Source: CAZNQW01 sp964575225 (lineage in GTDB: Bacteria > Chloroflexota > Anaerolineae > JAAYZQ01). Taken from it: a DNA stretch of 5,067 nucleotides. Location of the stretch: the NCBI GenBank assembly GCA_964575225.1, contig CAZNQW010000271.1, positions 1 through 5,067 on the forward strand, given 5' to 3'. The notes below the pieces were generated by a model. It was given only the letters and a program-made list of their open reading frames with translations. It made no database searches and was not told where the DNA came from. The position numbers and the translations under genes are program-made. Positions 1 to 4,341 of this stretch are shown here, in pieces; within the stretch, counting starts at the first letter, position 1; each line of letters begins with the position of its first letter.

Positions 1-130
1 GCCCCGGCCGGGGGTATGGGGGCCTCGGCAGGCCCCCACAGATTTCCCTGCGTTGCAAAAAAGGTACGCCTCTCAAACATCGCGGCCGCGCGGGTAGTCC
101 GGGCACGGCACGCCGTGCCCCGTGTCTTTC
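1..130. repeat. Cluster of short GC-rich palindromes
   Basis: No credible gene is visible here. Three palindromes can be read directly. Positions 2-13 (CCCCGGCCGGGG) are a perfect 12-bp palindrome. Positions 17-25 pair with 30-38 in a perfect 9-bp stem closed by the tetraloop CGGC. Positions 101-109 (GGGCACGGC) pair with 112-120 (GCCGTGCCC) in a 9-bp stem around two central bases. The last resembles the GGGCACGGC/GCCGTGCCC intergenic palindromes I associate with Chloroflexota and some Cyanobacteria, which is recalled knowledge and not a search. An open frame runs through here on the plus strand, but its product is low-complexity and is explained by the repeats. Confidence 0.6.
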
Positions 131-174
131 CGTCATGCCCGCCGCGAGTAGCCTCGCGCAAAAGCGGGCATCCA
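131..174. repeat. Compound hairpin repeat, copy 1
   Basis: This element runs from CGTCA to TCCA. The outer stem pairs 135-142 (ATGCCCGC) with 164-171 (GCGGGCAT), 8 bp. The inner stem pairs 143-148 (CGCGAG) with 153-158 (CTCGCG), 6 bp, with loop TAGC. A 5-nt bulge, CAAAA (159-163), sits only on the 3' side. The copy at 2396-2440 has the same architecture. The CGTCA...TCCA borders resemble the widespread intergenic repeats of the form CGTCATTCCCGC...GCGGGAATCCA, with an extra inner hairpin inserted. It could be a REP-like element moved in trans by a transposase, or simply a selfish palindrome. No transposase is seen in the window. Confidence 0.65.
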
Positions 175-215
175 TCTGTTATCTCCCTCCGCCATTTCTG
201 CGCAGGTGTCAATCG

Positions 216-240
216 ATGGGCCCCCGCTTCCGCGGGGGCG
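216..240. repeat. 25-nt GC-rich hairpin repeat, copy 1
   Basis: This 25-mer is identical to 324-348. It contains an 8-bp stem, 220-227 (GCCCCCGC) with 232-239 (GCGGGGGC), and a TTCC loop. It is a short REP-like intergenic element. The two copies begin 108 bp apart and the sequence between them is not repeated, so this is not a CRISPR array. Confidence 0.7.
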
Positions 241-323
241 TCGGCATATAGCTCATTGCTCCGCGCCCCATGGCTGCACGGACTTATCCCGAGGCCACAG
301 GCCTGGGTCGTCCGGCTTGGGCT

Positions 324-348
324 ATGGGCCCCCGCTTCCGCGGGGGCG
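324..348. repeat. 25-nt GC-rich hairpin repeat, copy 2
   Basis: Exact second copy of the 25-mer at 216-240, with stem 328-335/340-347 and loop TTCC. It begins about 45 nt beyond the stop codon of the minus-strand CPBP gene, so its transcript would fold into a strong GC hairpin just downstream of that gene. No T-run follows on the minus strand. A transcript-end or mRNA-stabilising role is possible but is not shown by the sequence. Confidence 0.65.
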
Positions 349-391
349 ACGCGGCGGGCGGGGGCGACGACCAGGGCAGGAGCATCCGTCC

Positions 392-1477
392 CTACTCGGT
401 CGAACCGAACCACGCCTTGCGGTCCAGCACAAACAGCGCGCCAATGACCAGCGCCCACACCGCCAGGCTATAGATGCCCACGCCAAAGGAAAGCAGGTTG
501 TCGTGGGGCGTGTACACCGCGACAAACAACAGGCCCGCCACACTGTTGTTCAGTGCGTGCAAAAAGGCCGCCAGCCACACGCTGCCCGTCTTGAGCACGG
601 CATAGCCCAAAAAGAAGGCCAGGCCGATGCAGTAAAGGGTCATCGCCACCACGCCCCAGCCGGGATAGCCGGGAAAGTTGTGGCCCATCATGATGATCGG
701 CGCGTGCCACAGGCCCCAGATGACGCCCACCAGGGCCAGGCCCTTGACTTTGCCCATGCGGATCAGCTCGCCCTGCAAATAGCCGCGCCAGCCGTACTCT
801 TCGCCAAAGGCGATGAAGATGCCCAAGATGGGGGCCAGGACGGCATTTTGGAAGGCCAGGAGTAGGACAAACGCGCCGGGCGGGATCGTTCCTTCGGGCA
901 CCCCGGCCTGGACCATCAGCGCATTTAGGTCGGCGGTCTGACCCAACTCGAACAGGCTGTTGAGAAAAGTCATCACGTAATAAACCAACACGGTGGCCAA
1001 TCCAAAGAGAAGGAAATGCACCAGCTTGCCGCCTTTGAGCCCCGCCCGCTGGAATTCGTCCTTGCCCGCCACCAGGCGCAGCAACACGACCACCCCCAGC
1101 CCCAGCACGCTCAATACGGTCGGTAGTAGGCTCAGGATCGATTGGAGCGCAGCATTCTCGATGGTCACGCCCACCACGCTGAACAGGACAAACAGCGCGG
1201 TAAAGGCCAGATAAAAGTAAAAGAACCACCGGGTCCGCTCCTGGGTGCGATAGATCGGGCTATCCCTGAACACAAAGAGCTGCAGGGCGATGGCCACGGC
1301 CGCCGGGAGCAGCATTTGCAGTTGCAGCATCAGCAGCGTGCCCACCTGCTGGGAATAGCCCACCGTCAGGTACAAGATCAGGTCCAACAGGTAGGTGAGG
1401 GCAAACGTCACGCCCAGGAAAAGGCCCACTTGCTTCCAATTGGGGCCCCGCGTGGGGGCCTGCGTGGTCTCGGTCAT
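392..1477 (-). CDS. CPBP family (CAAX-protease-like) intramembrane protein
   Basis: A 361-aa multi-pass membrane protein of the CPBP/ABI family, whose characterised members are glutamic intramembrane proteases acting in the membrane; the substrate here is unknown. All three family motifs are present: EEYGWRGYL at residues 226-234 (E226, E227 and R231 of the EExxxR motif), WGLWH at 254-258 (a variant of FxxxH, with H258), and HALNN at 307-311 (H307, N311). Hydrophobic stretches run through most of the protein, including about residues 17-39, 50-70, 87-107, 111-134, 149-172, 201-224, 276-293 and 330-352. The start is set at 1477, not the longer in-frame ATG at 1534, because GGAGG lies 8 nt upstream of 1477 and the residues between are hydrophilic and unlike the family. 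It follows the 167-aa gene by 60 bp on the same strand, so the two are probably co-transcribed. The membrane N-terminal half is longer than in minimal CPBP domains. The family call is firm; the biological role is not known. Confidence 0.9.
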   Translation of the reverse strand: MTETTQAPTRGPNWKQVGLFLGVTFALTYLLDLILYLTVGYSQQVGTLLMLQLQMLLPAAVAIALQLFVFRDSPIYRTQERTRWFFYFYLAFTALFVLFSVVGVTIENAALQSILSLLPTVLSVLGLGVVVLLRLVAGKDEFQRAGLKGGKLVHFLLFGLATVLVYYVMTFLNSLFELGQTADLNALMVQAGVPEGTIPPGAFVLLLAFQNAVLAPILGIFIAFGEEYGWRGYLQGELIRMGKVKGLALVGVIWGLWHAPIIMMGHNFPGYPGWGVVAMTLYCIGLAFFLGYAVLKTGSVWLAAFLHALNNSVAGLLFVAVYTPHDNLLSFGVGIYSLAVWALVIGALFVLDRKAWFGSTE

Positions 1478-1483
1478 CGTTGA

Positions 1484-1490
1484 TTCCTCC
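1484..1490 (-). promoter_or_regulatory. Ribosome binding site that fixes the CPBP start
   Basis: On the minus strand this reads GGAGGAA. The GGAGG core ends 8 nt before the ATG at 1477-1475. The alternative upstream ATG at 1534 has no comparable site, so this sequence decides the start. Confidence 0.75.
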
Positions 1491-1537
1491 AGTGTTCTGC
1501 TGCATTGAGATTCATGCGCTCTCTCACGAACCAAATC

Positions 1538-2041
1538 TCAGCCGACGGCGGCACAGGCGGCTGCGGTCTCCTCGCGGCGCACGTGGACCAGATAGTAGGC
1601 GAATACGATCAGGTCGGGGTCGATGCCCGGTTGCGGGTACAGGCGCACTTCCCCGCTCAAACAGCCCTGCGGCTCGATGGACAGGAGCACAAGGTCTTGG
1701 GCGTCTACCAGCCGCCACTTTTCGCTCAGGGCGCTGGCGGGCTTTAGGGTGTAGGCTTGCTCTTCGAACTCGATCTTCATGGCCGAAGATAGCATGCCCG
1801 CTGCTACCGCCCTGGCCCGTACCTGGCCTCCCTGGCACATTTCGTGTTCGGTGGTCAGCCAGCGAGGGCGGCGCATCACCAAATCACGCCCGCCTTCCGC
1901 CCGAAAGACATTGCTCTGGCCAAAGGCGGGCAGGGTCAGCTCGCCCAGGGTTCGGTCGCCGATGGAAAAACTGTGGTGGGTCGTAAAGAATCCCCGGCGG
2001 CGCACCCGAACTTCGGTCGTCTCTCGCTTTGTGTGCGACAC
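1538..2041 (-). CDS. Protein of unknown function, possibly tubby/LURP-one-like beta fold
   Basis: A 167-aa soluble-looking protein that I cannot assign with confidence. It starts with GTG at 2041, chosen because AAGGAGG sits 6 nt upstream; a consensus promoter lies about 60 bp further up. The N-terminus is basic (residues 5-16, rich in R and K). Two halves have alternating polar and hydrophobic strand-like patterns (about 22-60 and 88-135). The second contains a YTLK...SEKWRLVDAQDLVLL stretch reminiscent of tubby C-terminal-like or LURP-one-related domains, in which a short beta-rich unit carries a 'W-x-L-x-D' turn. That resemblance is from memory and is weak. A hydrophobic segment near 143-154 (LIVFAYYLVHV) is too short and too late to be a clear membrane helix. 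No catalytic motif or signal peptide is visible. It is the first gene of a probable operon with the CPBP protein 60 bp downstream, so it may be a partner or substrate of that membrane protein; this is inference only. Confidence 0.7.
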   Translation of the reverse strand: MSHTKRETTEVRVRRRGFFTTHHSFSIGDRTLGELTLPAFGQSNVFRAEGGRDLVMRRPRWLTTEHEMCQGGQVRARAVAAGMLSSAMKIEFEEQAYTLKPASALSEKWRLVDAQDLVLLSIEPQGCLSGEVRLYPQPGIDPDLIVFAYYLVHVRREETAAACAAVG

Positions 2042-2043
2042 AG

Positions 2044-2054
2044 TCCTCCTCCTT
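2044..2054 (-). promoter_or_regulatory. Strong ribosome binding site for the GTG start
   Basis: The minus strand reads AAGGAGGAGGA directly before GTG at 2041-2039, with AAGGAGG spaced 6 nt. It supports the non-ATG start. A CCTCC in the leader (2068-2064) could pair with this GGAGG in a 5-bp stem, which would occlude the site; the stem is short and may not matter. Confidence 0.7.
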
Positions 2055-2099
2055 CCCCCCTGTGGAGGCTTTTGAGTCCATGCCGATCATCGCATCCTC

Positions 2100-2127
2100 A
2101 TTATACCCCTTGAGGGCGGAGTGTCAA
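2100..2127 (-). promoter_or_regulatory. Sigma70-type promoter for the unknown-protein/CPBP operon
   Basis: On the minus strand the -35 is TTGACA (2127-2122) and the -10 is TATAAT (2105-2100), separated by 16 bp. Both hexamers are exact consensus. Transcription would start near 2093, giving a leader of about 50 nt before the GTG start at 2041. Exact matches to both hexamers at near-optimal spacing are unlikely by chance in GC-rich DNA. Confidence 0.8.
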
Positions 2128-2186
2128 GGGCCGATCCTGGCAGCAACCTGACACCCGCCCGACGCGCCCGCGGCGCCGCCGTGTAG

Positions 2187-2206
2187 GGGCGACGCATGCG
2201 TCGCCC
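2187..2206. repeat. 20-bp perfect palindrome, GGGCGACGC type, copy 1
   Basis: GGGCGACGCA (2187-2196) is the exact reverse complement of TGCGTCGCCC (2197-2206). It is preceded by GTAGG (2183-2187), giving the GTAGGGGCGACGC border I associate with dispersed intergenic palindromes in Chloroflexota. A near-identical copy lies at 2492-2511. Confidence 0.7.
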
Positions 2207-2281
2207 GGACTGCCCGCATGGCTGGAATGTATAAGGGGCGCGCTCTTGACGGCGTTGGGTCATTTGTGGGGGCTCGGCCGC

Positions 2282-2297
2282 CGCGGGTCTGCCCGCG
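2282..2297. repeat. Isolated inner-stem module of the compound hairpin
   Basis: CGCGGG (2282-2287), loop TCTG, then CCCGCG (2292-2297). This matches the inner hairpin of the element at 2396-2440 except in the loop (TCTG against TCCG). The flanks do not form the same outer stem; only a 5-bp GTGGG (2266-2270)/CCCAC (2301-2305) pairing is visible. It may be a degenerate third copy. Confidence 0.4.
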
Positions 2298-2376
2298 CTG
2301 CCCACCTCCCCCGGACCCCCGCATATAAGGCGTTGCCCGGTCGGTCACCGTGGACGCAGAAGCAAAGGCTGCTCCG

Positions 2377-2394
2377 CGTCATCCCCGCCACAAG
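2377..2394. repeat. Half copy of the compound hairpin repeat
   Basis: CGTCATCCCCGC (2377-2388) matches the 5' arm of the compound hairpin. It is followed directly by CACAAG (2389-2394), which matches the bulge region, with the inner hairpin and the 3' arm missing. It abuts the full copy at 2396, suggesting tandem insertion or internal deletion. Confidence 0.4.
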
Positions 2395-2395
2395 A

Positions 2396-2440
2396 CGTCA
2401 CCCCCGCCGCGGGTCCGCCCGCGCACAAGCAGGGGGTCCA
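2396..2440. repeat. Compound hairpin repeat, copy 2
   Basis: Same CGTCA...TCCA borders and fold as 131-174. The outer stem pairs 2400-2407 with 2429-2437 (8 bp, with A2431 bulged). The inner stem pairs 2408-2413 (CGCGGG) with 2418-2423 (CCCGCG), with loop TCCG. The 5-nt 3' bulge is CACAA (2424-2428). Relative to copy 1, the pairs T136-A170, G137-C169 and A147-T154 are all replaced by G-C or C-G pairs (2401-2436, 2402-2435, 2412-2419), so the fold is preserved while the sequence changes. Confidence 0.65.
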
Positions 2441-2448
2441 TGGGTTCT

Positions 2449-2481
2449 GCCTGCGAGTACGCAGGCGCGTTCGCGGGAACG
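2449..2481. repeat. Pair of small hairpins trailing the compound repeat
   Basis: GCCTGCG (2449-2455) pairs with CGCAGGC (2460-2466) around AGTA. CGTTC (2468-2472) pairs with GAACG (2477-2481) around GCGG. They follow the TCCA end of the compound element by 8 nt and look like further palindromic repeat debris. Confidence 0.45.
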
Positions 2482-2491
2482 ACAGGCCTTG

Positions 2492-2511
2492 GGGCGACGC
2501 ACGCGTCGCCC
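2492..2511. repeat. GGGCGACGC palindrome, copy 2
   Basis: GGGCGACGC (2492-2500) and GCGTCGCCC (2503-2511) flank the central AC. It differs from the copy at 2187-2206 by one central base (AC instead of AT), which breaks the perfect symmetry. Both copies are followed by GG. Confidence 0.7.
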
Positions 2512-2537
2512 GGATGTACGCACCACCGAACAGAGAC

Positions 2538-2566
2538 TAGACACACACCCCAGGACCTGTTATAAT
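2538..2566 (+). promoter_or_regulatory. Sigma70-type promoter for the metal ABC transporter operon
   Basis: The -35 is TAGACA (2538-2543, five of six to consensus), the spacer is exactly 17 bp, and the -10 is TATAAT (2561-2566, exact). Transcription would begin near 2573, leaving a leader of about 50 nt before the preferred ATG at 2626. It lies immediately upstream of the ATPase gene, so the two-gene operon starts here and not from a gene further upstream. Confidence 0.75.
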
Positions 2567-2572
2567 GGGCCT

Positions 2573-2606
2573 GTCCTCGCAGAGGACCAATCGACAGACA
2601 AGTCTG
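2573..2606 (+). promoter_or_regulatory. Leader hairpins or operator candidates at the transcript 5' end
   Basis: Two inverted repeats sit between the -10 and the ATPase gene. GTCCTC (2573-2578)/GAGGAC (2582-2587) forms a 6-bp stem with a GCA loop and starts at about +1. CAGAC (2595-2599)/GTCTG (2602-2606) forms a 5-bp stem around AA. Inverted repeats at this place could be operators for a metal-sensing repressor (MntR, Zur or Fur family) or RNA-stabilising 5' hairpins. I do not recognise either as a known box. Confidence 0.4.
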
Positions 2607-2625
2607 ATAGATGAGGCGACGGCTC

Positions 2626-3390
2626 ATGTCTGAAATGGTCACAATTTCCGATCTCTCGGTGGGCTACAACGGCGCCCTCGCGTTAGAAGCGATCAGCTTT
2701 CACGTCCATGTGGGCGAGCGGGTCGCCATCGTCGGGCCAAACGGCGCCGGGAAGAGCACCCTCTTCAAGGCCATGGTGGGCCTGCTGCCCACCCGCACCG
2801 GCCGCATCGAAACCGGCGGCGAAGTGGGCTATGTCACCCAGCGCTCCGTGGTTGATTGGGGCTTTCCGGTCACCGTCCACGACGTGGTGATGATGGGCCG
2901 CGTGGGCAAAATCGGGTGGCTGCGCTGGCAGCGCGCCAGCGACCGCGAAATCGTCCAGCGCTGTTTGGACCAAGTGGGGATGGGGCCCTTTGCCAAGCGC
3001 CAGATCAGCGAGCTTTCGGGCGGTCAGCAGCAGCGGGTGTTTATCGCCCGCGCCCTGGCCCAAGAAGCCACCATCCTGTTGATGGACGAGCCCTTTAGCG
3101 GCGTCGACGCCCCCTCCCAGGAGGCCATCCTGGAGATCCTCGACCGGCTGCACGACCAGGGAGTCACCATGCTGGTCTCTACCCACGATCTGAACCTGGC
3201 GGTGGAGCGCTTCGACCGGTTGGCGCTTCTGAACCACCGACTCATTGCCTACGGCGAGCCGCGCCAGGTGGTCACCCCCGAGGCATTGGCCGCGGCCTAT
3301 GGCGGGCAGGCGGTGTGGCGCGGCGACGACTATGCCATGGTCCTGGGCGATATTGGCTGCTGCGGTGAGGAGGGACATCACCATGATTGA
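2626..3390 (+). CDS. ABC transporter ATPase, Mn/Zn/Fe importer type
   Basis: A 254-aa cytoplasmic ATPase that would power divalent-metal import. Core motifs are intact: Walker A GPNGAGKST (37-45), Q-loop with Q72, signature LSGGQQQR (130-137), Walker B ILLMDE (150-155) and H-loop H187. The stretch VTQRSVVDWGFPVTVHDVVMMGR (70-92) is typical of the metal-chelate/ZnuC-MntA-SitB group, where the usual form is close to PQRS.VDW.FPVTV..VV.MGR. This supports a metal substrate over other ABC classes, but does not separate Mn from Zn or Fe. The start at 2626 is preferred because GAGG (2613-2616) lies 9 nt upstream; the ATG at 2611 has no ribosome site, and 2635 is a third possibility. The C-terminus ends in CCGEEGHHHD, a Cys/His cluster that could bind metal. 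The gene overlaps the permease gene by 8 bp, so translation is probably coupled. Confidence 0.93.
   Translation: MSEMVTISDLSVGYNGALALEAISFHVHVGERVAIVGPNGAGKSTLFKAMVGLLPTRTGRIETGGEVGYVTQRSVVDWGFPVTVHDVVMMGRVGKIGWLRWQRASDREIVQRCLDQVGMGPFAKRQISELSGGQQQRVFIARALAQEATILLMDEPFSGVDAPSQEAILEILDRLHDQGVTMLVSTHDLNLAVERFDRLALLNHRLIAYGEPRQVVTPEALAAAYGGQAVWRGDDYAMVLGDIGCCGEEGHHHD
3368..3374 (+). promoter_or_regulatory. Ribosome binding site for the permease inside the ATPase gene
   Basis: AGGAGGG lies within the last codons of the ATPase, 8 nt before the ATG at 3383. It fixes the permease start at 3383 and rules out the longer in-frame extension from 3245, whose extra 46 residues overlap the ATPase frame and look like a frame shadow. 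Confidence 0.8.
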
Positions 3391-4252
3391 TCTCTTTCAG
3401 ACCCTTCTCCAACCCCTGGGCTACCCCTTTATGGTGCGGGGCTTGCTGGCTGCGCTGATGGTGGGCACGCTGTGCGCGGTGGTGGGCAGTTTCGTGGTGC
3501 TGAGGGGCATGGCCTTTTTCGGCGACGCTCTGGCCCATGCCATCTTGCCCGGCGTGGCCATCGCCTATCTTTTAGATGCCAACCTGATGTGGGGCGCGCT
3601 GGCGATGGGCCTCGTGACGGCGGTGGGCATTGGCTATCTGAGCCGCAGCGGGGAGATCAAGGAGGACACGGCCATCGGCGTGATCTTTGCCGCCAGCTTT
3701 GCCCTGGGCGTGGCCCTGCTATCGACGGCCCAGAGCTACAGCGTCGACCTGACCCACATCCTCTTTGGCAACGTGTTGGGGGTGTCGCCCCTCGATCTGT
3801 GGATCACGGCGGGGCTGGGCGTGGTGGTACTGCTCACCGTGATGCTGCTGTACAAAGAGCTGCTGGTGGTCTCCTTCGATCCCATCCTGGCAGCCACTCT
3901 GCGCCTGCCCTCGAATTTCCTGGAATACCTGCTGTTGGTGCTCATCGCTCTGACGGTGGTGGTGTCGATTCAGACGGTGGGCGTGGCGCTGACGATGGCC
4001 ATGCTGGTCACGCCCGCGGCTACGGCCTATCTGCTCACCCGCCGCCTGTGGCACATGATGATCGTGGGTGCTGTGATCGGCGCTGTATCCTCAGTGATCG
4101 GCCTCTATCTGTCCTTCTACGTCAACGTAGCCTCGGGCGCGGCGATGGTGTTGGTCTCGACGGCCTTTTTCCTCCTGGCCTTTCTGTTCGCCCCCGGGCG
4201 CGGCGTCGTCCTGGCGCGCCGGCGAGGTCGGTCGTTGAGTGGGGGCCGGTAG
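3383..4252 (+). CDS. Metal ABC transporter permease, ABC-3 family (ZnuB/MntB/SitC-like)
   Basis: A 289-aa inner-membrane permease of the ABC-3 family, the transmembrane partner of the ATPase just upstream. Length and hydrophobic profile fit the family (about 8-9 membrane helices). Recognisable family blocks are GSFVVLRGMAFFGDALAHAILPGVA (35-59), EIKEDTAIGVIFAASFALGVALL (91-113), DLTHILFGNVLGVSPLDLW (122-140), VVSIQTVGVALTMAMLVTPAATAYLLT (193-219) and SFYVNVASGAAMVLVS (244-259). D48 and H52 have the D-x3-H spacing that, as I recall, coordinates Mn in the PsaC permease. That makes Mn a reasonable first guess, but Zn or Fe importers share the block. The start follows the internal ribosome site at 3368-3374 and overlaps the ATPase stop by 8 bp. 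The C-terminus is short and very basic (RRRGRSLSGGR), probably cytoplasmic. The substrate-binding protein is not next to it: the next gene converges from the other side. Confidence 0.93.
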   Translation: MIDLFQTLLQPLGYPFMVRGLLAALMVGTLCAVVGSFVVLRGMAFFGDALAHAILPGVAIAYLLDANLMWGALAMGLVTAVGIGYLSRSGEIKEDTAIGVIFAASFALGVALLSTAQSYSVDLTHILFGNVLGVSPLDLWITAGLGVVVLLTVMLLYKELLVVSFDPILAATLRLPSNFLEYLLLVLIALTVVVSIQTVGVALTMAMLVTPAATAYLLTRRLWHMMIVGAVIGAVSSVIGLYLSFYVNVASGAAMVLVSTAFFLLAFLFAPGRGVVLARRRGRSLSGGR

Positions 4253-4273
4253 GATCGCGGCATACTGCGATCC
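4252..4273 (+). terminator. Hairpin directly after the permease stop
   Basis: GGATCGC (4252-4258) pairs with GCGATCC (4267-4273), 7 bp, extended by a possible G-U pair, with an inner loop of about 6 nt. Its first base is the last base of the TAG stop. No T-run follows, so it is a weak candidate for an intrinsic terminator and may instead be an mRNA 3'-end stabiliser. Confidence 0.4.
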
Positions 4274-4312
4274 CACCATCCGGCCCTGTCCCAAATGCCA
4301 TGAACACCATCC

Positions 4313-4341
4313 GTAGGGGCGGATTTCAAACCTGCCCCTAC
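4313..4341. repeat. GTAGGGGC...GCCCCTAC hairpin between convergent genes
   Basis: The arms GTAGGGGC (4313-4320) and GCCCCTAC (4334-4341) are exact complements. The inner part continues imperfectly (one G-U and one A-C) to a small loop around TTTCAAA. This matches the GTAGGGGCGGGTTT...AAACCCGCCCCTAC palindromes I recall as common in Chloroflexota. It sits between the permease and chelatase-like genes and could act as a bidirectional transcript end. Its 3' arm contains the complement of the chelatase-like gene's TAG stop. Confidence 0.65.

Larger units (their letters stand above)
2128..2537. other. Repeat-rich spacer between divergent promoters
   Basis: This spacer of about 410 bp lies between the minus-strand promoter (2100-2127) and the plus-strand promoter (2538-2566). 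It has no open frame with a plausible ribosome site, domain or composition. It holds a GCGGCGCCGC palindrome (2170-2179), the two GGGCGACGC palindromes, an inner-stem module at 2282-2297, a half copy (2377-2394) and a full copy (2396-2440) of the compound hairpin, and two small hairpins (2449-2466 and 2468-2481). I see no tRNA or protein-coding signal here. Confidence 0.6.

Noticed and set aside
216..348. CRISPR array
   Set aside because: Only two copies of a 25-nt hairpin repeat with an 83-nt gap, no further units and no cas genes.
16..447. Plus-strand open frame with repeated APASAGA peptides
   Set aside because: The peptide repeats are translations of the GC-rich 25-mer hairpins, the frame lacks a ribosome site, and it overlaps the 3' end of the CPBP gene.
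206..1229. Long open frames overlapping the CPBP gene on both strands (206-865 plus, 468-1229 minus)
   Set aside because: Low-complexity, R/G/H/Q-rich shadows of a GC-rich gene whose own frame carries clear CPBP motifs.
1478..1534. Longer CPBP protein starting at the ATG at 1534
   Set aside because: No ribosome site upstream of 1534, while GGAGG is correctly placed for the ATG at 1477 and the extra 19 residues do not look like part of the family.
2246..2642. Small open frames in the repeat-rich spacer (for example 2246-2614 plus and 2379-2642 minus)
   Set aside because: They run through palindromic repeats and the transporter promoter, have arginine- and proline-rich composition, and lack ribosome sites or recognisable domains.
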